Positions 12,801 to 46,772 of a stretch of DNA of 64,000 nt are shown here, piece after piece. Within the stretch, counting starts at the first letter, position 1. The number at the start of each line of letters is the position of its first letter. The stretch spans positions 1,379,001-1,443,000 of the forward strand of contig OY718807.1 in the NCBI GenBank assembly GCA_963070105.1, in the 5' to 3' direction. Source of the stretch: Litomosoides sigmodontis. Its lineage: Eukaryota; Nematoda; Chromadorea; Rhabditida; Onchocercidae. The notes beneath the pieces were generated by a model, which was not told the DNA's origin, did not search any database, and was given only the letters and a program-made list of their open reading frames with translations. The position numbers were made by a program, and so were the translations under genes.

Positions 12801-15800
12801 AGAAAATGAAAACTTTAGCAGTTTGTCCATCAATTATCATTCGTACATCTTTCGAATTTTTCTTCAGCACCATAAACGGTCCTTTACGTGAAAATGTACG
12901 ACGATAGATCCATACCAAATAGAAGAGGATTATGAGAGCACAAAAGAGGAAAAACAGTGATATGATTACGGCTGAAGATATTATCAAGTTCAATTAAATT
13001 AAAAATTTTAAATTTACTAAAGATATTATTAGTTAATAATATTCCGCATCGTTTTGAATTAATTTATAATTTTATAATTGTGCAGGTTCAAATGATTTTA
13101 AAAGTTACCAAGTAAACATTTCTCGAATGAATGAATAAATTTCTAAATATAAGTGCTGTGCTAAGTGACCTACTTATATACTAATTTTACTTTAGTATTC
13201 ATTGGATTAAACGAACCAACTGATAACCATCGTGTGCCATCTTCACTTGTATCATTGATAGCAAAATAAGTCAACGTATCACCTCGATTTGATGATCCAT
13301 CCAAATCAGACCCCACGTCATCTACATCATCCAATTCAATCAGTTCATTTGCTACAAATGGCACTTAAATCATTAATTTCCTTAATTATTAGAATTTCAT
13401 CACTTCTAAATTGACATTTTACATAGAATTTACATCAAGCTATATTTCAATATTGTAATTTTAGCTTAAACAATTAACGAAGTCATTCATTCTATCTTAG
13501 CCTAAAGGACGAATTAAATTGCTGAAACCGACTAAATTCGAATTTAATTTCACTCAGCAACAACCAACTGCTGTTCTTTGGCATTGCCAGTTCCACTCGT
13601 AATTCTTTAGCAATTCGATTGGGCACCGGTATTCTCACCCATCTAAAATATTCATTTAAATGAAAGGAAAAAATTAGGCAGTATTGTAGCAGAAAGCTTA
13701 GATCAAATTGGCTTTCCGAACGATGACAAAGTCAGAACTCTGATCATATTCATTAAAAATTGTTGCTGATTTTCATCATTGATTAGCTCAGCAAAAGATA
13801 CCTGGCTGATTGGAAATTTTTGTCTGAAGCATAGTTAAAATGCAACGTTCGTGGTGAATATTGACCTGCACCTTGAGAGGAGAATCGTATATGTGCTTGT
13901 TTAAATACCTGTAATACTCATAAAGTAATTTACTCGAAATTTAAGTCAACTTTTGAAACGAATCTTTAGGATCGATCTAGAATTTGAAATTTACAAATTA
14001 TTTTTGAAGCAACGATTTCTGAATTTCCAACAAGATTTGCAATGATTTGCTTACGATTGAAAATAATTCCTCAGAAATAAGAGCTAATGAATTTGTCTAC
14101 AGCATTCACGTTAATTAGACGCAACTGATGCGTGAACTAAATCATGGCATAAGTCATTCATACATTTCATTGTTGAATTTTTTAGCAAGTAGAAAACGTA
14201 ATTATGATTATGGTTGGGATTAATAAAAGCTCAATGTTTTATCAATGTTAATTTAATTTCAAGTAATTTGATTCCTAATTTTTTTTGAGAGTTTTAATTT
14301 CAATTTTTAATGTAATAATACCTGAGCACCACTTTTTAAGAAATTTGAGGCATGAAACAAGATAGCACTAATAGTTCTCTTCTTTCCAAAGAACACGTCA
14401 ATTGTAATTGTTCCTCCTACAATAATATTTTAATTTCATTGAGCGAAGTAAACGATGCTAGCTTTAGAAATTTAAAAGCTTTTTACTGAAACTGCAAACT
14501 ATTTTATTGTTTTAAAATAGCTAGTTATTTAGTACAATAATTTAATAAATATTAGGCTTTTTTCTAGATTTCCAAAGCTTTGAGTAATTTTTTTAATTCG
14601 AAAATAAATCTCATTCATCAAGTTTCATGAAATGAAAAACAGCTAAATCCTCACGGGTAAATGAGTAATAAGCGAGAAAAGGAGCTAAAATTAAATGCAA
14701 ATATAATTGGAAGGATAAGGAGACGCATACTATGTTTTTCTCTACTCCAACCAATCCATTTTTCAGGATATTTCTCGAAGTTATCTAAACCAACAGCGCC
14801 ATCGTACAATTTGCCAAGGCCTCTGATCAAATACCCGGATGAGTTCGTCACTCCATCATATGATGTATCCTTCAAATTTAAACCATCTCTTACATCACCT
14901 TCTGGTATCGTATAGGATAGAACTTCGTCTGAAAATTTCAATTTAATAGCGTTCATCTTATAAGGTTATTAATTAATTGCAAATGATTAAATTAATTGAC
15001 AAATCTGAGCACTACATGAAAGGTGAGAATATGTAGATTTTATTGAAGATCATCCCATTTCCCAACCTTATTTAACTTTCATTTTAATTCAGTTAAACTT
15101 GCGATGAAAAATGACACAATTATCGTCACCTTTATAAGAACAACCATGAAGCTCTACACGCATGCAAACAGTACGTGTTATTTCGGAAACAGGTATGACA
15201 CGTAAATTTCGTGCTACAATACCTCCATCTAGTGCTCGAAGTACTGTGGATTGTGTGTCACTATTTCCAGCCATCACCTGTAGCAAGCATTTCTTTTTCC
15301 ATTTTACACGTTCACGCTTAATTAATTCAATGCATCAGTAGTTTTAAAATTTCGAATAAAATGTAGAAATTTACGTTTTTTTTGCAACTGTTTCATTGGG
15401 AATGTATGTCAAGCAAATTATCATTTAATTATCAATTTATTAAAACTTAAATCATTTAATTATCATTTTATTAAAACCTTAGAACATCAAAGTGGCACTT
15501 ACTTCTTCAGTTTCACTTTTAGTTATATCAAAAAAAAAACTTTTAAGATAAGAAAAACGCTCCCAAACAATAATGTATTTCCTAAACGAATCAATTTTAA
15601 ATATCGAAGAAAAGCGTTTTAGTAAAAATTTGACTAAATTTTAGTTTCAGTTATTTTATTGAAGAATTTTGTATGAAATATTGTATAATATTGAAGAAAA
15701 AGAAGAAAATAACCTTTAAATTTTATCGCATTTTGTTACATTTTTTAAGCAAAACGAAAGAATAAAATTTATATAATTTGAAAACTTTAAATTTACAAAC

Positions 15801-17018
15801 ATTTTATGAATTTTCATTCACATCAGTCATTTTTATTTGTTTAAAATTTGCAATAAATTCATTGCTTAACTAATGTACTGTTTTTTTGGATATGTTTGTA
15901 TAGCATTCATGTATACACACGTAATTTGGATGACAGTCTTCCACATTTCCACTTTCTCAAGTTTGTTAATTAAAAGGTAATTTTCTAATTTAAAATATAA
16001 TCGAAAAAAATGTGCGACTTTTTTTGTACAGCAATTAACTTATAGTTAAGTATCTTTGTTAATTACGTTGAATGATAAAAGTAGCGAAAAGCTATTTATA
16101 TACGTACAGCATTTTCGGCGCAAATATTAATTATTTCAAATACCAATGAGCATTAAATTTAATCAAAGAGTTTATTTTGCGTATCGAAATGAATTCCAAT
16201 CATAGTTCATATATATCAAATTTTGAAATAATTAATTAAATGAGAAAAACAACACGTACTTCACCCTGCCTTCCATCTTTGTATCGTGCCCATGTTCCGA
16301 GACTTTCACGCCAGTACTCCAACATATACGCTGGTGCATATTCTAGTCCACGTCCACCATCAAAACGCCCTTGTGTTTCAATAGCTGTTATCACCATATC
16401 CATATCGAAATCAATTTGTAACCATTCTACTACATCAGGGCTAATTTGTTGACGTGGACACCACGCACCACTTCCACGTTCTGTTCGTAATCTTAAAAAT
16501 TAGAAAAAAAAACGATAAGAGTAAGAGAATGAAAACGTTCGATGCTTTTCTTTCAAGTATTCCTGATGCAATACTTTACTTACAGTATAAAATTGATACA
16601 GTAAATGCTACGAATGACCTCCTCACTTCACTTTCAAAGGTCAGCAATATTCTCACTAGCAAAACATTCTATTTATTTTTATTAATATCCATCATTATTC
16701 ATCAAACAGTAAGCAACAAATAAATTAATTCACTTTCCGATAACTTTATCTTAATTTCAAATTGGGTCCATTCCACTCACAACTCGTATTGGTAAGAGCT
16801 TTCAAACAATTTGTACTGTTAATTTGGAGCGGAAAGAAAAGAGAAATAAAAAGCGATTTAAATAAAAAAAAATGAAATACACTAGTGCTGTGGGGAAATT
16901 TATCGAAATGACCTAGAATTCTGTGGTCCAGTAGTGTCCTTATCGTGGCTTGAACTTGCCGATAACTGATCATCTCTGACAAGACCTGATTCCATGCCCA
17001 ACGGATTTGCACATTCAT
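9849..17018 (-). CDS. Discoidin domain receptor-like protein with a degenerate kinase domain
   Basis: Sixteen phase-consistent exons: 17018-16913, 16491-16260, 15277-15130, 14928-14731, 14416-14322, 13908-13802, 13642-13533, 13363-13217, 12971-12814, 12583-12468, 12189-12052, 11912-11780, 11611-11391, 11245-11017, 10604-10455 and 10010-9849, about 815 residues without the first exon. The ectodomain matches DDRs: discoidin domain (CANPLGMESG, GSGAWCP, VCMRVELHGC) and DS-like domain (YLIRGLGKLYDGAVGLD, WLLLSEIKF). The exon at 12971 gives one transmembrane helix followed by YRR. The cytoplasmic part is a tyrosine-kinase fold. The glycine loop is GNSRFG; the presumed ATP Lys remains in VLNK; the catalytic HRD reads HGN; DFG reads NFN; the activation loop lacks tyrosines; IRWMSWE and GDVWSFGVTLWE remain. 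It should therefore be a pseudokinase. DDRs are collagen receptors; here collagen binding is unproven. Confidence 0.9.
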
Positions 17019-17318
17019 CTGAAAGTACAACGCGTAATTATTAAGGCATGCCCGAAATTCACAGTTTAACTAAAGGAAATTAAAAAATTCCAGCGAATTT
17101 AAACAGCTTTATAATCATCTTGAGAAATTTTCCTCTGAAGTGCAAGAAATGAATAAACGGATTTAAGTGGGTAAGTGATTTTCAATGAAAATGATTTTCA
17201 ATTCATTGCGGCATCAGATTTAATTGCCGGCTAATGTAAATTATACATTTGCTTTAAAACAGGTCATCATCCCCTTAATCTAACCCGCTTTATCTTCGCA
17301 TTGACGTTACTTCATCAA

Positions 17319-17372
17319 TCTTCCTACCAGAATGAGAGTTAAGAGAAAAGGTGCAAAAGGCGTCAGAGGCAT
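17319..17372 (-). CDS. Candidate signal-peptide first exon of the DDR-like gene
   Basis: An ATG at 17372 opens MPLTPFAPFLLTLILVGR, a textbook signal-peptide sequence, about 350 bases upstream of the first well-supported DDR exon. The visible donors after it (CTG|GTAGGA or ATGAA|GTAACG) leave phase 0 or 2, while the next exon needs phase 1. Either an extra exon lies between, or the true first exon is elsewhere in the large gene-free region. Confidence 0.4.
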
Positions 17373-18278
17373 AACCTTTGACCTCTTTGAATTATCCGTT
17401 TCTACTGCTCCTCGTTAATGTAAGAGAAATTATTAAAATAAGCAGGCAGTGCAATAGGTGTGAGTACTTTTATTTGCTGCGATTTCCTATACATCCCTTC
17501 ACAAGTAACATCTATGGGTATCCGGAAAAAATCAGGTTCACTGCATGGACAGTGATTTTTTAAAACTTATTTCGGGTATCCTAGCTGAGCATCAGAGTCC
17601 TGTAAATTTCAACAAACTTTATTGTAAGCAAAATCACTTTGTTGTATCATTCAGAGCCTATACTTTAATAAAATATTAGTTGATATTTAATTTTTGCATG
17701 TAACATTTTGCTCAAATTCAATTAATCAGTTGCATTTAGCGGTTGTTAAATAAGCATACAGTGTTGTAAAAGGTAAAATAGACATTTAACAGGGTCCCTT
17801 ATATTACTTTATTACGAATTTTCAAAATTTTATAACGAAGCATATTATTATAATTTAGAGCACAGAAATAAATCAATTTTATTGATAGGAATAATTAAGC
17901 CTTCGTCTGTTAGGCTTATTTAAGGGATTATTTAAATATCGGTGGTATTTTATGACTAACGACTTCTGAAATTAATTAGCAATGATTTAAATTAGAACGA
18001 TTATTTCAGCAGTGGACGATAGCAGGAAAAGCATAAAAAAGGTGTCGTAAAATTTTTACTGCTAAGATTACGGCATCTTTCCTTATTTATTTCACTTCCA
18101 TTACTCTTCTCATTATTTATGCATTTATTTATTTCACAAATCAATGATATAATAATAGTTAAAGGATGGGATGCTTTTAAATCTTTTGTTATCACGATCA
18201 TTTTCATTAATCATTTTCCTACACCATTTTTATTATTATTATTTATTATTATTGCTATTATTCATTATTATTGCTATT

Positions 18279-39593
<21,315 letters not shown>

Positions 39594-42500
39594 TCATGTC
39601 GACGAGACGATATGTCCGAAGTGATCCATCGATGTTACGCAATTGCCGTCGGACACGACCATTCCGCTTCGGCTAACGTGAACACGTTTCAATCCTCGTT
39701 TAACAAACGCTTTTTCATCATCCTTCAATTTATTACTAGCAACATTTGCACAGTAATAATAGTAATGAAAAGATAATAAAGTTTGCTATACGTCAATGAA
39801 ACAGTACGTGACTATTTCAAATCTTCTTTTTTTCCTTTAAATTTTTAAATATCAGACATTTGTTGTATTGGATTGATAATTTTTTTCAACGAATAATTTG
39901 TAATGAAATAAATGAAATTCTTGAAAAATTCATTTTATAAGTTTTTTTCTACAATTTAACAAGTTTCTATTTTTTTTGAGAATTCAAGAGCACTTTAAAC
40001 CTGAACAGCCATGTCAACTATATTTGTACGTATACGTATGAAACCGTCAGACGGTGAGCAACTGATATGTTTTGGACGACAGCTCACGTCGACATCACCG
40101 TGTTCATTTTGCTTTATAAATACTCCTTAAAATATTTTAATAACTTTTAATTCTATCACTTAGAAGTGTAAATTATCAAAAATACTCTTAATCAATCAAA
40201 TGTTCCCAGTTTCAAAATAAAACTTTTCTTTTCAAATGACATTTAAGATTACGTGGAAAGAAAGATAGAAATAAGAGAAAAAAACAACCGTTAATTGTAA
40301 GCGTTAAACTGCCATCGTTACGTCTTCCGTAACGCGCTCCACGCACAATGTCATTGCAAAATTCGATGAACTAAAACATGGAAATAGAACTTGAATTTAC
40401 TCCATGTAAGTATTGAGTTACAGAAAAATTAAAGGCTATCTTTCATTTCGTTCCTTCTCTTTTCTCTCCCTCTCTCCAGCGCTCTTTAAATATTTGTCCA
40501 ATGATCATAAATAAATGAAATGCAAAAATTAATTGCTTAAAGCATTTAATAACAATAGAAGAAATAATTTGAAATTGCAATTAACTTACATTTTCACCTA
40601 AATATTTGAAAAATGTCATTCTCTTCAAACGAATATTTTTAACAATTTTGTTGCAATTAAATTTTGTTGCTTTAAAATTCAAAATTTGCCCTAAATTTTT
40701 TCCACCACTTTCTTCACACATAGATGGATTTATTATGAAAGAAAAAAAAAGAAATTAAATGCGTCGTCACTCCCACCTCATTACCATTCTGTGATTCGGT
40801 GAAAAACATGCGCACGGTGAAGTCGTAGTCTAAGCTTGGAAATTGCAACCGTCCAAGTGAAACAGATAATGCACCTTTGACAATTTTTGATGAAACCAAA
40901 TACGCCTCCGCAAGATGTGACATTGTAAACAGTACACCTTGCGTACCAAACACCACTGCTTTATCGTTTATATTAACTGAAATTATTAACTTTAATATTA
41001 ATTAAATTTAATACCATTTCACATTTAGTTCAGTTTAAAATTTTTTTCATGCGAAACTGTAAATGCTAATGTAATAAAAATTGCAAAATAATTTATGAAA
41101 AACTAACAGGATGGTCCAAAATTGCAAAAAACTTTTTCGTCCTGTTGAAAGATACGACCTTTTTTGTGAAGTATGCATGAGCCAATGCCATCGCTGTTGC
41201 ATACCGCCTAAATTATTTTAAAATTAAATCAGGCTAAAAACCCCGATCAATTCGCATAAGTCTTAACAAGATAATCAATTTGAATATTCCTTCAAAGCCA
41301 AAATTTCCACTCTAATCTAATTTATTTTTACCGAAAATTTATCGTGACAGAGAACTCGAACAGCTCGATCAATAGCCACCTGAAATGTTAAAAAAAAAAT
41401 TAAAACATTTTACTGATACTAACTTTCAATACTAAGGTGTTTTATGTATGAATTAATACATCAAAAATTTTCTAGCATAAAATGATGAATTCTTGCAAGC
41501 AAAAGTTTCTCTTTGTCTTTTTTTAATTTCCAGTTGTTTTTTTTTTTTTAATTTTTAAATTACTGACCTCAACTGTAATACCTTTATTGAGTAAAATTGA
41601 AATTGTTCCCGCTGGTGCAACATAAATGATTGGTAATTTGCCAGGTTTCTGATAAAGAAGAGTATTCATGGTAGAATAGCTAACACTACCACATATACTA
41701 TCACCTACACCATCAGCGCCACTTCCGTAAAGTGCTCCTAAAGTGAAATTTAAATGATTCTAGCTCGTCTTTTTTTTTGCTTTAATCAAGAGCTAACTTT
41801 ATGAGAGCATTGATGTTTCGCCGACTAACTTTCACTACTGATGGTGTATTTTGTTACAGTTTGAAACGTGACTTCAGAAGCAATAGTATGACGTCGCGAA
41901 CGTGTTACTACATTGGTATGTAAGGTACGGCTTGCACGTAATGCTCCATTATGAAATGTTCGCGTTACTTTTGAACGACGACTGAAACAAAACCTTTTTC
42001 ATCTATCAACTACTACGAGAATAAGTGGTAAATCATTACTGTTCTAAAATATCACGTTCCTTTTTTTTTGGAAAAAAGTTGAAAAAATTGTAAATTTTGC
42101 ATTTGTGGGAATTTGATGTCGGACCTGATGGCATCTGCACGTGAGTCAGTGTTTTTCAATGATTCAGTGTTAGCACGATGCTTATTTATATTTTCAGCAT
42201 TATCGATGCTAGCTGCACTGTCTGCACCGATTCGTTGCCCTGCGTGTGAAGTTGATGGCAGTCGTGAATTGTTACTGTTGTAAGCCGTGGTGGCGTGAGG
42301 ATGCGAGTAATTACGTGAGATGTACGTGGTTGAACGAGAGCTACAACAACATGCATAAGCATTCACAGCGTAAGATTTCACGCAAAGTCTCTAGCACTTG
42401 GAAGTGGACGACAGCTGGACACTTTACTCAAGATTTCAGAAAGTGATCACTTCTTGCATGCCCCTACTCTCATCAACCAAATTGAAAAGAAAAAGAAAAC

Positions 42501-43735
42501 AGAAAAAAATTTGCATAATTGGAAAAAATATTAGTATGCAAAATTCGAAAAGCTGTAAATTTCCTTTTCTAACCTTTTCCATCTGTGTTTCATTAGAAAT
42601 ATCAAAAAAAGAAAAAAATCAACCCAAAACTGGTTGTTCCACGTCGGCGGTGGTTACCATAAGTGGTGCCCCTACGACGACGGTTTTCATCAAATCTACG
42701 TATTCCGTGCCCCTGTAAAGTAGCAAGTTTACTTTCGAGAAAGTCGCTCATCTTCCATTCTTGTAAGTTAAATCTTTCCTTGCATAAGTAGTTCCGTATA
42801 ACACGCTCTTCAAAATTCAGCTGTTTTAACGTAATTGAACAACGCATACTACCTCTGTCGTAATCGTAGAAATGCATTGCTTGAATACTTGCAATGAAAT
42901 GAAAATAACCATAGTTATAAAAGTATTAAAATTAAATTTGCAGTTACTTTATTGCAATGCAATTCAAATGTGCATAATTGCAAAGCAAGAGAGATCGAAC
43001 TTTTTTTGGTTCATTTGATTTCGTGAACACTTTTGATTGCTTCTGCCCGCTGGCATTATCATTGACGGTACGTGAAGCGGTCGATTCGGTGGTGCTTTTC
43101 GTCGGATCATCGCTGCTAGCAATATCACCCATTGCTTGCTTCTTCGACACTTTGCTTGATTTCTCCTTGCGTGACTGAAATTTTAAAAAAGTTCCTCCTA
43201 CAACTGCAATGCAAAATTTAATTCAAAGATATCCAGTGAATGGAAGAAATTTTCCCTTTTTTTTGCTTAATTAAAAGAATTAATTAGACGATAGCTTAGT
43301 GTTTGGTAGAGTTCATTTCTAAGAACATTGTGCTCTTATCACACTAATTAATTATGCAACTTTACTGAAGTTGACCTATTTCTGTTACGTCTCAATCAGT
43401 CTCATTGCAATGTGCAATAATAAGGAAATTTAGGGAAATTTGTTTCCAATTAATCGATAGTAGCAGTGATAACGGTAGCGCGCTAATGATAATAACATAT
43501 AGTATTAATGATAATGATAGAAAAATTTTATTTCACTCATGCAAAAATTTGACGATTAGATGAAAATTTGAAATACGTGATGTTTTCGCTTGTCTTTATC
43601 CTGGACATTCGGTGAGGAAGCGTTAGACGAAACGTTGACAGAGTTCGATTCCACGTGAAACGATGATGATGACGATAAACCGGGCGCGTTGGCATCATTC
43701 ACCGCTACGCTTGAATCCTCCAACGTTTTCGACAT
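39594..43735 (-). CDS. Uncharacterised twelve-exon protein
   Basis: I do not recognise this family. Exon chain: 43735-43577, 43174-about 43001, about 42887-42624, about 42390-42125, 41981-41830, 41737-41568, 41379-41332, 41207-41108, 40976-40777, 40370-40289, 40125-40001 and 39722-39594 (stop). From the fourth exon on, phases close at every junction; the joints on both sides of the third exon (42624-42887) are unresolved. The N-terminal two exons are Ser/Asn/Lys-rich and likely disordered (start MSKTLEDSSVAVNDA). A middle part is Arg-rich (RRRRGTTYGNHRRRGTTSFG). The C-terminal half, about 350 residues, looks folded and beta-rich: LPIIYVAPAGTISILLNKG, VRVLCHDKFSAVCNSDGIGS, AVVFGTQGVLFTMSHLAEAY, DGSLTLTINGVFIKQ, DGFIRIRTNIVDMAVQ and VHVSRSGMVVSDGNCVTS. 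DG-containing strand motifs recur several times, suggesting internal repeats. No signal peptide or membrane segment. Confidence 0.75.
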
Positions 43736-46700
43736 TCTTCACCGCTTCACTTCCTAAGCAGCTACTTTGCACTTAATAAATACTCCTCCTTCTGCTCACA
43801 ATTTCAATAATTTTCAATAAAAAACAAAATGATATTTTTTGCTTGTCTTTCGGTGAAATTAGTGAGTACTATTCTTGAAAGACAAAGAAGCATTCGCTCT
43901 TTTTTTTCCGCTTAAATTAGACACCACAAATTTATATTAGCGCAATCTGAAAGTTAAAAAAAAAATCAAAATTTTCATTCAAAAATGTAACCATTAATTA
44001 AGTGATTGGTTGAGTGTGAATGCCTTGAAAAGGAGAAAAAAAACACTGCTTAATTCAATGCAATTAACGTGAAGTTACAAAGCTTAACTAATGTTAGCTT
44101 TAAAAAAGTAGCAGTAAGATTCTACCACGAAATGACAGAACAACCGAACGCCAACCACTTGATGCACTGACAAGGTGGAAAATAACTTTGACAAATGATA
44201 TTATAGATAACTCCAAATGATTTATGCAAATTTCTGCAAGAGATCAGATGAGCTTTGTCAATTTGATAATTTGCTTCGCTCTTTTGAAAAGTCACACTTT
44301 ACCATTTAAGCCAATGAACTATTTAGAAATCAAAAGAAAAAGAAAAACGAATATTCATATTGACATTAATTTAAGCAATTAATTAAGCCACTAATTAATT
44401 TAATAACCTATTACCTTATGTGCTTCACTTTCTTCCACAACATTATCTTTTCTTTTCCTTTTGTTTTTTTTTGTGCAATAAATATGTTTCTATTAAATTT
44501 TTTGTTTCTCTCTTTCTCTGCTGGAAATTTTTGTTTCTTTCTTTCTTTGCCAAAACTTTTTATTGCTCTCTTTCTCTGCTAGAGTTTTCTGCTTTCTTTT
44601 TGATTGCCGATCTCGTGTCGCCAAATTGCTTTCTGTGAGTTATCGAGCAGATGTTAGCTGTAGATTGCGTATGCTTAAAACATTATGAAATTAGCTACGG
44701 CATATGTGAATTAGGATTCAATAAAACAATTAAGCGGAACTCCACGTGAGCTGTCTACGTGCGTGCGTCAGGAGGTTGCTACGCTGGAAATTTGCAAGCT
44801 TTTATTTCAAGGAATACTTTGCAGTTTCGACATTCTCTGGTCGCACCAAGCAGTTCTGTACAATCAAATGGTATTTTCACGTCGAAAGAAATCTGAAATT
44901 TTACTGTTTCGGAATAAAATTGAAATGAAATTAATTTACTTTGCAATTTGCAATTCGTCGCTAATGTATGTGTTTCAACTAATTACAGAAAACACATCGA
45001 TGTAGCAATGGAGCTGCCAGTGGAAATTATCGTTTAGGTATATGCTTACCTGCAATTCACAAAATCATCAAAGGCAAACTGAAGCAAATAAAATTAAAAA
45101 ATCTAATAAATTTCGTGAATTTCTTTTTGTCTTGTATGTCTGATTATATTTAGTGTCATCTGTATTTATCAAAAGTAACGTGTTACATGTTACGTGTATT
45201 TTTTAACTCACACACGCAGGCACGCACGCACACACACACACACACACACGTATTCTGTAGAAATTATCCATCCATTTTTTCTTTTTTTTTTCGTTTTACT
45301 TCTGTTTTTTTTTAAATTGGTGAATTAGTGAAAAAGAAAGTAGAAAAATGAATTACCGAATTCCAATGGGTATATTTTTGTTTATTACAAAAGGAATAGA
45401 AATGTTTGAATTTAACAAAATCGATGTCGCAGTGAAGGTCGCTAGTTCGTGACTCATGCGTTCTCCGACATTACTGCTTCTTTCATGCAAACATCATGAC
45501 CAATCCAAATAACTACAATACGAAATCATTCACGTGCACGTAAACTCAAGTAGAGATAGTTGAGAAAGGGGAAGAGAGAGAAAGAAAGATATAGGAAAAA
45601 GTAAATGCACTTTATGAGAAATGGGAAATTAGTATTTCGTAAAAATTGTTTGCCATAAAAAAGTAGTATGAAAAAGCCGATAAAATTTTAAATTAAAAAT
45701 TAAAGTTTGCAACTTTGATTAAAAAAAATTAGAAATATATTACGTTTTCAAACTATTTCAAATGCTTAGATGAAATTAATCAGAAATTATAATCAAGTTA
45801 GTCAATTTCAAACGTAGTTTTTTTATTTTTTTTCTATAGTATAGTGAACTTACGAGCAGCTCGATGAGCCATTAAAGTCGATAGAGCTGTTGATAAGCGC
45901 AAATGTAAATTCTTAACAAAGGAGAAAATCGAATTTAAAATTCCGAATTAAATTATTTCCTAAATTTTAACAAATGAAGTAACTAAAGAAGGAATTCATG
46001 CAAATAGCATTAATTAAAATGCATATTCTCTTCAATTCTTTCATTAACATTTTATATTTAAAATAATTCAAATATTTGTTGAAACAAAAATTCGTGAAAT
46101 TTTGCGTAGCAAATGAAATATCACAAAATCGTCCCTTTCTTTCCATTTTTTTTACTGAGAAACGGATGACGAAAACCGATATTCCGTTTTGCGCAAGCGG
46201 AAAACGAAACGTTCGCTTGTATCCTTGAATCTTTCCTGTCATCGTTTTCGTTTTCTGTTCCTTGAAAGGAGACGTTTTTTTCGCTAACCAAAATGAAAAA
46301 ATAATAATTTCGGTATTTCTTTGTTTACAAACAAAAAAAAAAATGATGAAAAATTAAATGAATTACTCAAAATTAAATGAGTTAAATTTTTGTTAATTTT
46401 CGTTTTTTTTTTTAAAAAAAATCAAAAATGAATGGTTCTTTTACTTACAAAATGTTATGACAAATACGAAAATTTACAAATCGAAATGCTTCTTCGTTTT
46501 TTTAAACAAAAATAATTTTTTGACAATCAAGAGCGGTGAAACAGTTAGGGAAGGTGCGAGAGAGGGTGAGGGAGAGGAGGAAGGAGGAAAGCAGAAATTG
46601 AGCGAAAGAATATTTCATCTTTCGTTGGAACTAGTTCGTTTGAAATTAATGAGTTCTGTTGTGCGATACTCTCTCATATTTCCATTATCACTTCACCACT

Positions 46701-46772
46701 CTTTCATTTACTGATTAACTTAAAACGTTTAAAAATGAACGAATTGTTTGTCATTTGCTAAGGAAATAAACA
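43736..46772. other. AT-rich spacer
   Basis: No gene recognised. Holds a CA/CG dinucleotide tract at about 45210-45250 and a purine-rich segment near 46550-46590, upstream of the secreted-peptide gene. Confidence 0.5.

Noticed and set aside
16240..16723. Plus-strand frames near 16.2-16.7 kb
   Set aside because: Antisense shadows of a DDR discoidin-domain exon and its flanking intron on the minus strand.
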